Under the pieces are notes generated by a model. The model was not told where the DNA came from. It made no database searches and saw only the letters and a list, made by a program, of their open reading frames with translations. From positions 1 through 5,252 of the forward strand of contig JAQUCZ010000103.1 of NCBI GenBank assembly GCA_028685945.1: a stretch of DNA of 5,252 nucleotides, read 5' to 3'. Positions 1 through 3,867 of the stretch are shown here, in pieces (position 1 is the first letter of the stretch; the number at the start of each line of letters is the position of its first letter). The DNA is from Sulfurimonadaceae bacterium. GTDB lineage: Bacteria > Campylobacterota > Campylobacteria > Campylobacterales > Sulfurimonadaceae. The position numbers and the translations under genes were made by a program.

Positions 1-1
1 C

Positions 2-343
2 TTTGGCATGTGCGCGCTTTTGCAGAGTGTCGGCGGCACGATAGAGGCGGTAGTTGCAAGCACCTACAGCCCCATTTTAGAGCGCATCAAAGCGGAGCAT
101 GTTTTTGTAGGGGATCTTGAAGATGCGCAAAAACACTTTTGCAACGTCGATTTGGTCGTGGGAAATTTCCACGCGGAGAGGCTTTTGCATGAGGAGGATA
201 AAAAGATCGCTTTGGTGCTGCGCGGCTACCCCAACTATGAAGAGCTGGGTAATGCGCTTAAAAGCGATATTCTTTACGAGGGGAGCACTTTGTTTTTGTT
301 TGAGGTAGCCAATAAGCTTAGAGAAGTGAAGCAGCACCTTTGA
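2..343 (+). CDS. nifN: NifN, FeMo-cofactor scaffold subunit (3' end only)
   Basis: Partial gene, entering from the left edge; 113 codons plus stop are visible and there is no start in the window. The protein resembles the C-terminal domain of NifN, which with NifE forms the NifEN scaffold on which the Fe-Mo cofactor precursor is completed in the cytoplasm. Visible family signs are the strand-helix pattern leading to A(S)TYSPIL, then FVGDLEDAQ, then DLVVGNFHAERL (the 'ADLLIGNSH' position of NifN/NifK-like proteins), LVLRGYPNYEELG (the 'RRGFPIFDRLG' position) and a closing LFEVANKL. NifE was considered, but NifE ends differently and the downstream nifX favours NifN. The stop lies only 5 bp from the stop of the opposing toxin gene, and no terminator follows directly. 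Confident about the family; the N-terminal cofactor-site residues cannot be inspected. Confidence 0.87.
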   Translation, partial: FGMCALLQSVGGTIEAVVASTYSPILERIKAEHVFVGDLEDAQKHFCNVDLVVGNFHAERLLHEEDKKIALVLRGYPNYEELGNALKSDILYEGSTLFLFEVANKLREVKQHL

Positions 344-348
344 AAAAA

Positions 349-777
349 TTAGGATTGTTTGGTAGGCAAGAGTTTTAAGTTCTCAAACGTTTGAAGTGTT
401 AAAAGTTTTTTATCGTTTGTTAAAAAAATACTACATTCGCTTCTTAACGCACTTTGGAGGATCATTAAATCCTCAAAATCGTCAAAAATCGTATCGTGTA
501 AGAAGCTTTTTTTCGCCAATATAAAATCACTATGAGCAAGATAAATCGGGGTGACTTCATCGCATAACATATCTATGGCATGTATGACGTCGTGAGGATT
601 TGCTTTTTTCTTTTGGGTTAAAATATAGTAAAACGTTGTGATGAAATCACCTGAAAAATAAAACTCTTTCTTTGTATCGTCTTTATTTTGCATATACCAA
701 AGAACCGTATCTTCGGATGTTGTTCGGGTGGTGTCAAGCAAATCTAAACAGATATTGGCGTCAAGAAAGATCTTCAT
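349..777 (-). CDS. PIN-domain ribonuclease toxin (VapC-like)
   Basis: A 142-residue, single-domain PIN protein, the usual length for this family. PIN toxins are Mg-dependent ribonucleases that cut RNA when not held by their antitoxin. The acidic residues expected at the active site are visible: D6 in the N-terminal strand (MKIFLDANICLDLL), D103 in DDFEDLMILQSA, and D122 in FLTNDKKL. The middle stretch FSGDFITTFYYILTQKKK matches the 'gyiSasSitnIYYilrK' region of the PIN_3-like subgroup, where the second acidic position is often not obvious. The ATG at 777 is preceded by AAGGA about 6 nt upstream, and the gene overlaps the antitoxin gene by 17 bp, as expected for translational coupling. It is visibly AT-richer than the nif genes and runs against them, which suggests horizontal arrival. 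The RNA target cannot be read from sequence. Confidence 0.85.
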   Translation of the reverse strand: MKIFLDANICLDLLDTTRTTSEDTVLWYMQNKDDTKKEFYFSGDFITTFYYILTQKKKANPHDVIHAIDMLCDEVTPIYLAHSDFILAKKSFLHDTIFDDFEDLMILQSALRSECSIFLTNDKKLLTLQTFENLKLLPTKQS

Positions 778-1027
778 ATTTTTCCTTTTTCATCTCTTTA
801 AAGTCCAAATTCCCCACTTTTTCGTCTAGTAAACCTATAAAGCTGCCGCTTCTTTTTGTAGCGCTTTGCTCGATGGTGTCCAAGATAGTCGGGTTTTTAA
901 CGATTGCCTGAAAATAGAGCTCAAGCGCTTCCGTCAGATTTTTGTGTTTGTGCTTTAAAATCAGTGTCGCTTTTTCAATCGTTTCGCTATCGAGCAAGAA
1001 ATTTTTTCTTACTTTGAGAGTTTGCAT
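761..1027 (-). CDS. Ribbon-helix-helix-like antitoxin of the PIN toxin
   Basis: An 88-residue protein upstream of and overlapping the PIN toxin, in the usual antitoxin-first order. The N-terminus (MQTLKVRKNFLLDSETIEKATLI, then a helix to about residue 43) has the short strand plus two helices of ribbon-helix-helix DNA-binding antitoxins and resembles the DUF6364-type 'LTLSIDEELIEKA' start. The C-terminal tail (GSFIGLLDEKVGNLDFKEMKKEKYEDLS) is acidic/basic and probably wraps the toxin, as such tails do in VapB-like proteins. The ATG at 1027 has a strong Shine-Dalgarno AAAGGAG about 6 nt upstream. It should neutralise the toxin and repress its own promoter; two palindromes lie just upstream (1042-1062 and 1072-1092). 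The role rests mainly on position and fold pattern; no exact family is claimed. Confidence 0.75.
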   Translation of the reverse strand: MQTLKVRKNFLLDSETIEKATLILKHKHKNLTEALELYFQAIVKNPTILDTIEQSATKRSGSFIGLLDEKVGNLDFKEMKKEKYEDLS

Positions 1028-1041
1028 ACTAACTCCTTTTG

Positions 1042-1062
1042 TATGTATTTATTTTATACATA
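1042..1062. promoter_or_regulatory. Inverted repeat in the antitoxin promoter, candidate operator
   Basis: Perfect 7-bp arms TATGTAT (1042-1048) and ATACATA (1056-1062) flank a 7-nt AT spacer, 15 bp upstream of the antitoxin start. On the minus strand the same stretch contains TATAAAA and, slightly further up, TATGAT, both acceptable -10 boxes, so the repeat would overlap the promoter. Ribbon-helix-helix antitoxins bind short inverted repeats in such positions. Binding itself is inference. Confidence 0.45.
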
Positions 1063-1071
1063 TCATATAAA

Positions 1072-1103
1072 AACATAAATTAAATTTATGTTAATTTTTT
1101 TTT
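1072..1103 (+). terminator. Perfect AT-rich palindrome followed by a T-run (weak terminator or second operator)
   Basis: Arms AACATAAAT (1072-1080) and ATTTATGTT (1084-1092) are perfectly complementary around a 3-nt spacer and are followed, on the plus strand, by AA and nine Ts (1095-1103). The shape is that of a rho-independent terminator that could stop transcripts running out of nifN and antisense across the toxin-antitoxin pair. The stem has only one G-C pair, so it would be weak. It could equally be a second antitoxin operator or part of the antitoxin promoter. Confidence 0.4.
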
Positions 1104-1271
1104 CTTACAAAAAGCTCCTTGCCAAAAAAACTGCAAACATTTTTGTCTTTCCCCGTCTTTGTTTGCTTAGAGCGAAACTTGCATGCCATAAAAAAGATGT
1201 AGCTATTTTACGTACAGAGGAAAAGCGCCATGCAAAGAAGTCAAAAAATCACCATAGAGGGAGATACGAAT
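1104..1271 (+). promoter_or_regulatory. Leader and presumed promoter region of the nifX operon
   Basis: About 170 bp with no supported gene. The insert separates nifX from nifN, so a promoter serving nifX-DUF269-nifF is expected here unless transcription reads through from nifN. No convincing sigma-70 pair and no sigma-54 element (TGGCAC-N5-TTGCW) is visible. It does contain AGAGCGAAACTTGCATG at 1169-1185, a 17-mer that recurs with one change in front of nifW. Confidence 0.35.
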
Positions 1272-1679
1272 ATGACAGAAGGGATCAAAGTCGCATTTGC
1301 GACGAAGGATATGGAGAACGTAAACGCCCATTTTGGCGGTGCGAGAGAGTTTGTGGTCTACAGCGTCGCAAAAGACGGGTTTAGCCTCAGCGGCGTAGTG
1401 CAAACCGACACCGACGCGATGGAGGGGGACGACAAAACCGATTTCAAAGTAAAAGCACTAAGCGGGGTCAACATTATGTACTGTGAATCGATCGGCGGTA
1501 CGGCGGCGGCGAAGGTGATTAGAAACGGCATCAGCCCCATGAAGGTGCAAGAGAGCCGCCCCATCGCCGATGTTTTGGGCGAACTTGTAGATATGCTCAA
1601 CGGCAATCCGCCGCCGTGGATACGCAAGATTTTACATATCGCCTCCGACGACGCGCGTTTAGTGCGTTGGGCAGAATAG
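1272..1679 (+). CDS. nifX: NifX, FeMo-cofactor precursor carrier
   Basis: NifX binds NifB-co/VK-cluster and passes it between NifB, NifEN and the final cofactor; it acts in the cytoplasm. The protein (135 residues from this start) opens with the dinitrogenase-iron-molybdenum-cofactor fold pattern IKVAFATKDMENVNAHFGGAREFVVY and later has the typical SIGGTAAAKVIRNGISPMKV (cf. 'aIGGPAAAKv...gIhPiK') and NGNPPPWIRKIL (cf. 'g.PPPWLrK'), which are diagnostic of NifX. Start choice: the ATG at 1272 lies 8 nt after AGAGGGAG and puts the conserved strand at residues 5-10, as in the family. An in-frame ATG at 1230 with AGAGG 9 nt upstream would add 14 residues (149 total) and cannot be excluded. It is followed after 10 bp by the DUF269 gene, so the two are co-transcribed. 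Confidence 0.9.
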   Translation: MTEGIKVAFATKDMENVNAHFGGAREFVVYSVAKDGFSLSGVVQTDTDAMEGDDKTDFKVKALSGVNIMYCESIGGTAAAKVIRNGISPMKVQESRPIADVLGELVDMLNGNPPPWIRKILHIASDDARLVRWAE

Positions 1680-1689
1680 GAAGCGGCAG

Positions 1690-2130
1690 ATGAACGATTT
1701 TACTACGGAACTCGTACGGCAGCTTCGGGCAACCGACCAATTCGGCAATTGGGCAAAACTCAGCGACGAAGAACTTTTAACCAAAAAATACGTCAAAACA
1801 AAAGAGCAACTCAAAGAGATCCCCATAATCGCCGACATCGACGAGGTGCTTATCGGGGATATTAAGATGATCTATAAAGCGGTTGCACTTGCTTTTGAGC
1901 GTCAAAACGGGGTGATGTGCAACGTGGTGATGGAGATGAGTCACGAGGGGTTCGGGCGTTGTATCGTTATCGCCGAGCGAATCGTGCTTGTCGATAAATA
2001 TTTCAAAGATGCGCACCGTTTTAGTTTTCGCACCCTAGATGCGCTTTATAGTGAGGGGCAAAAGCTTCTCGATACATCTTTTGCAATCTACAAACAGTAC
2101 ATGCCATGCAAGGAGGCTCAAAATGGCTAA
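1690..2130 (+). CDS. NifX-associated nitrogen fixation protein (DUF269)
   Basis: A 146-residue protein of the DUF269 family, which almost always sits directly after nifX in diazotrophs and has no firmly established biochemical role. Family signs are the N-terminal FTTELVRQLRATDQFGNWAKLSDEELL (cf. 'LvrqiRAeD.yG.w...sdeell'), the central IGDIKMIYKAVALAFERQNGVMCNVVMEMSHEGFGRCIVI, and the signature ERIVLVDKYFKDAHRFSF around residues 97-113 (cf. 'RLvvl.k.LRDvHRFGF'). There is no signal peptide or membrane segment, so it is cytoplasmic. The start ATG is 6 nt after AGGAAG, which itself overlaps the nifX stop. Its last 8 bp overlap the start of the flavodoxin gene, implying translational coupling in one nifX-DUF269-nifF transcript. 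Confidence 0.92.
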   Translation: MNDFTTELVRQLRATDQFGNWAKLSDEELLTKKYVKTKEQLKEIPIIADIDEVLIGDIKMIYKAVALAFERQNGVMCNVVMEMSHEGFGRCIVIAERIVLVDKYFKDAHRFSFRTLDALYSEGQKLLDTSFAIYKQYMPCKEAQNG

Positions 2131-2641
2131 GATCGGGATATTCGTAGGAAGCAGCGGCGGCGTAACACTTGGTGTCGGGGAGATGCTCGAAGAGTTGTTC
2201 GATGATGCGGAGCTTATCAATATGGAAGATGATTTTGAAGGGCTCGATCAGTTTGAGCACTTTGACGTGTTGCTTATAGGAAGCTCCACGTGGGGGCAGG
2301 GCGATCCCCAACGCGATTGGGTCGATCCGCTCTATGAGATGCAAAACGAAACGCCCGATCTTGGCGGTAAAAAAGTCGCTTTTTTCGGAGCGGGCGATCA
2401 AAAAACGCACGGGGAGCATTTTGTAAGTGCGCTCAAAAAGATGGAAGATATTTTTAAAGAGTGCGGCGCAAGCGTGGGATTCGGTGCTATTTCCAAAGAG
2501 GGGTACGACTACGAGTTCTCTTTGGCGGAAAAAGAGGGAAAACTTTGCGGTCTTGCAATCGATGCGATCAATCAAGCCGATCTGACCGAGGAGCGCGTAG
2601 CAAACTGGGCAGAGCAACTCAAAAGCGAGATGGGACTCTAA
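2123..2641 (+). CDS. nifF: Long-chain flavodoxin NifF, electron donor to nitrogenase
   Basis: A 172-residue flavodoxin, the usual size for the long-chain class. It carries one FMN and would deliver low-potential electrons to the Fe protein NifH. Visible motifs are the N-terminal strand and phosphate loop KIGIFVGSSGGVT (S10-x-x-G-x-T15), the first FMN-stacking loop GSSTWGQGDPQRDW (cf. 'PTWGEGELQDDW' in NifF/FldA), FFGAGDQKTHGEHFVSALKKM (cf. 'GLGDQ..YgdyFvdAl'), and the long-chain insertion KEGYDYEFSLAEKEGKLCGLAIDAINQADLTEERVANW. The frame stays open upstream, but the ATG at 2123 is the right start: it has AAGGAGG 6 nt before it and begins directly with the first beta strand. The genes immediately around it make the nif role likely, although a housekeeping FldA role cannot be excluded. 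A terminator-like hairpin follows 4 bp after the stop. Confidence 0.88.
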   Translation: MAKIGIFVGSSGGVTLGVGEMLEELFDDAELINMEDDFEGLDQFEHFDVLLIGSSTWGQGDPQRDWVDPLYEMQNETPDLGGKKVAFFGAGDQKTHGEHFVSALKKMEDIFKECGASVGFGAISKEGYDYEFSLAEKEGKLCGLAIDAINQADLTEERVANWAEQLKSEMGL

Positions 2642-2645
2642 AATA

Positions 2646-2666
2646 CGACAATTTTGTCGCATTTTT
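2646..2666 (+). terminator. Probable intrinsic terminator after nifF
   Basis: Arms CGACAA (2646-2651) and TTGTCG (2654-2659) form a compact hairpin followed by CATTTTT (2660-2666), starting 4 bp after the nifF stop. It would end the nifX-DUF269-nifF transcript, fully or partly. The stem is short (6 bp with a very tight loop), so the efficiency is uncertain. Confidence 0.55.
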
Positions 2667-2667
2667 C

Positions 2668-2694
2668 ATGGCATGCAAGAGCGAAAATTGCATG
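2668..2694 (+). repeat. Inverted repeat in front of nifW, related to the nifX leader motif
   Basis: Arms CATGCAA (2672-2678) and TTGCATG (2688-2694) surround GAGCGAAAA. The unit AGAGCGAAAATTGCATG (2678-2694) matches 16 of 17 bases with 1169-1185 upstream of nifX. The left arm ATGGCATGCAAG (2668-2679) is the exact reverse complement of 1178-1189. It may be a regulator-binding site, an RNA hairpin or a small repeat family. Confidence 0.5.
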
Positions 2695-2700
2695 AGAGGT

Positions 2701-2726
2701 TATAGTAAAAGACAAAGGAGTCACGG
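2701..2726 (+). promoter_or_regulatory. Possible -10 box and ribosome binding site of nifW
   Basis: TATAGT at 2701-2706 is one base from the sigma-70 -10 consensus and lies 20 bp before the nifW start, with no recognisable -35 box at the right distance, a pattern common in Campylobacterota. AAAGGAG (2714-2720) is a strong Shine-Dalgarno 6 nt before the ATG. With the terminator upstream, this suggests a separate nifW-nifZ-fdx transcript. Confidence 0.4.
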
Positions 2727-3104
2727 ATGAGTCGACTTGCAGAGTTTGAAGAGTTAAGAGACACGGAAGATTTTTTCGATTTTTTCGGGATCGAGTACGA
2801 TGCGCGTTTGGTGTACGTCAAGCGTTTTCATATTATGAAAAAATACTCAGAGATGCTTGAAAAAGCAAAAAATGCGACGTTTGAATCGGAAGAAAAACAG
2901 TTTGATTATTACCGCTTTGCATTGCTGAGCGTGTATAAAAGTTTTGAAAGCGGCTACGCGCCTTCGGCGGCGGAGGTGTGGGCGATGTTTGATAAACCCA
3001 GCGGTTGTTTGAGCTGTTTTAGCGCCGCAAATTGTAGCGACAAAGAGGGGGTCAGCGATGGAGTTCACGCATGCACAAGCCAAACTCGTCTCAGCTTCGA
3101 CTAA
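2727..3104 (+). CDS. nifW: NifW, nitrogenase-stabilising/protective protein
   Basis: NifW associates with the MoFe protein NifDK, acts during its maturation with NifZ, and has been described as protecting it from oxygen. The 125-residue protein shows the NifW core: LRDTEDFFDFFGIEYDARLVYVKRFHIMKKY (cf. 'L.saEdFf.ffgv.yDp.vv.v.RLHIlkrf'), followed by the helix YYRFALLSVYKSFE (cf. 'yr..L..AY..F'). The C-terminus is odd: after the family-like end (VWAMFDK, residues 84-90) comes a Cys-containing tail with C94, C97, C103 and C116, and the last 15 codons lie inside the nifZ reading frame. The tail may be real or may reflect a lost stop. The start has AAAGGAG 6 nt upstream. The order nifW-nifZ matches many diazotrophs. 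Confidence 0.82.
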   Translation: MSRLAEFEELRDTEDFFDFFGIEYDARLVYVKRFHIMKKYSEMLEKAKNATFESEEKQFDYYRFALLSVYKSFESGYAPSAAEVWAMFDKPSGCLSCFSAANCSDKEGVSDGVHACTSQTRLSFD

Positions 3105-3447
3105 AGACGAGATACTTCCCGTATTTAGGCTAGGACAAAGGGTTCGCATAACCAAACCGATCAAAAACGACGGCTCAAACCCCTTCCATGCGAGCGATGC
3201 CGTTTTGGTACCCGTGGGTGCCGAAGGGTATGTAAAGTTTATCGGCGATTGGCTTCAGGTGATCCGCATCTACGAGGTGCATTTTATCGAAGAGGGTCAT
3301 ACCTACGGGTGCCGCGAAGCGGAACTCGAAGCGATCGAGGATTTAGACGGCTATGACGAGGTAGCCCAAGAGTTGGCATGGTTAAAAGCACACCGAGCCA
3401 AAAAGCAATCCCAAAGAGAAGGAGAGACGCCTCTTTTTGAGAATTGA
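3058..3447 (+). CDS. nifZ: NifZ, MoFe-protein maturation factor
   Basis: NifZ is a small chaperone-like protein needed for formation of the second P-cluster of the nitrogenase MoFe protein. The NifZ domain covers about residues 22-93: FRLGQRVRITKPIKNDGSNPF (cf. 'f..Gq.Vra...irNDGTyPg'), VLVPVGAEGYVKFIGDWLQVIRIYEVHFIEEGHTYGCREAEL (cf. 'lv..Gd.G.V..iG.flqd..IYeVhF...gr.vGcRe.EL'). About 20 residues precede the domain and a charged, lysine-rich tail of some 35 residues follows. The start ATG at 3058 is the only start codon before the domain and has GAGGGGG 6 nt upstream, so its 47-bp overlap with nifW seems genuine and suggests coupled translation. The ferredoxin gene follows after 21 bp. Confidence 0.88.
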   Translation: MEFTHAQAKLVSASTKDEILPVFRLGQRVRITKPIKNDGSNPFHASDAVLVPVGAEGYVKFIGDWLQVIRIYEVHFIEEGHTYGCREAELEAIEDLDGYDEVAQELAWLKAHRAKKQSQREGETPLFEN

Positions 3448-3468
3448 CACACAATCACAGGAGAAACA

Positions 3469-3762
3469 ATGACAACAACACGTGTAGAGATCATCAACGA
3501 CTTTTTGGCGGTAAACGTCAAACCGGGTAAAACGATCCAAGATATCGTAGAAGCTTCGGGAAGCGCGCTTCCGTTTGGATGCCGCGACGGCGAATGCGGT
3601 ACATGTATCGTGATGATCGAATCGGGAATGGAGTTTTTGAGCGAGATGACCGAAAAAGAGAAAAAGGTTATGAAAATGCTCAACGAATCAAGCCCAAAAG
3701 CGCGCCTTTCATGCCAGATGAAAATCGTAGGGCACAACGGTTTAGTACGTTTAAAATACTAA
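3469..3762 (+). CDS. Plant-type [2Fe-2S] ferredoxin of the nif cluster
   Basis: A 97-residue single-domain ferredoxin with the classic [2Fe-2S] ligand pattern C38-x4-C43-x2-C46-x35-C82 (GCRDGECGTC ... RLSCQ). Such ferredoxins occur in many nif clusters (FdxB/FdxD-like names are used) and are thought to donate electrons to nitrogenase or to cofactor-building enzymes; the exact partner cannot be read here. The loop between the third and fourth Cys is lysine/glutamate-rich (MTEKEKKVMKMLNE), which could affect partner docking. There is no signal peptide, so it is cytoplasmic. The ATG is 5 nt after AGGAG, and the gene follows nifZ by 21 bp, so it is probably the last gene of the nifW-nifZ-fdx transcript, before the hairpin at 3771-3795. 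Confidence 0.88.
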   Translation: MTTTRVEIINDFLAVNVKPGKTIQDIVEASGSALPFGCRDGECGTCIVMIESGMEFLSEMTEKEKKVMKMLNESSPKARLSCQMKIVGHNGLVRLKY

Positions 3763-3770
3763 AATCCCCT

Positions 3771-3803
3771 TGGCATGTAGCTCATCTACATGCCATAGCT
3801 TTT
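3771..3803 (+). terminator. Strong hairpin after the ferredoxin gene, probable terminator
   Basis: Perfect 10-bp arms TGGCATGTAG (3771-3780) and CTACATGCCA (3786-3795) enclose a 5-nt loop CTCAT and are followed by TAGCTTTT. The hairpin begins 8 bp after the ferredoxin stop and would end the nifW-nifZ-fdx transcript. The T-run is short (4 Ts, 4 bases after the stem), so termination could be partial. The arm word TGGCATG also occurs in the intergenic repeat at 2668-2694. Confidence 0.6.
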
Positions 3804-3805
3804 AT

Positions 3806-3862
3806 GTAACACGGACTTTCGTCCGTAAAAGGCTGTTTATTACAGGCTAAAGCCTGTGTTAC
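3806..3862. repeat. REP-like double palindrome between convergent genes
   Basis: An outer inverted repeat GTAACAC (3806-3812) / GTGTTAC (3856-3862) encloses two hairpins: ACGGAC-TTTC-GTCCGT (3811-3826) and ACAGGCT-AA-AGCCTGT (3842-3857). The two hairpins have similar shape, face each other and share the flanking GTAAC, which resembles a pair of REP elements in opposite orientation (a BIME-like unit) or a very small non-autonomous element. It lies in the intergenic gap, where it could also act as a bidirectional transcript end. Whether it is repeated in the genome cannot be seen here. Confidence 0.55.
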
Positions 3863-3867
3863 GAAAA

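Noticed and set aside
1088..1384. Plus-strand open frame across the nifX leader
   Set aside because: Its translation becomes a shadow of nifX in another frame, has low-complexity Lys/Arg content, and no Shine-Dalgarno sequence precedes it.
2039..2122. Upstream extension of nifF to an ATG at 2039
   Set aside because: The extension lies inside the DUF269 gene, has no ribosome site, and the protein begins with its first flavodoxin strand at the ATG at 2123 behind AAGGAGG.
2021..2662. A 213-codon open frame on the minus strand opposite the DUF269 and nifF genes
   Set aside because: It lies opposite two clearly recognisable genes, has no recognisable domain, and its Cys/His/Arg-rich composition is typical of an antisense shadow frame.
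2669..2684. Sigma-54 promoter in front of nifW (TGGCAT ... GC)
   Set aside because: The GG and GC doublets are 9 rather than 10 bp apart and the TTGC half is missing; the match is to the repeat arm rather than to a -24/-12 element.
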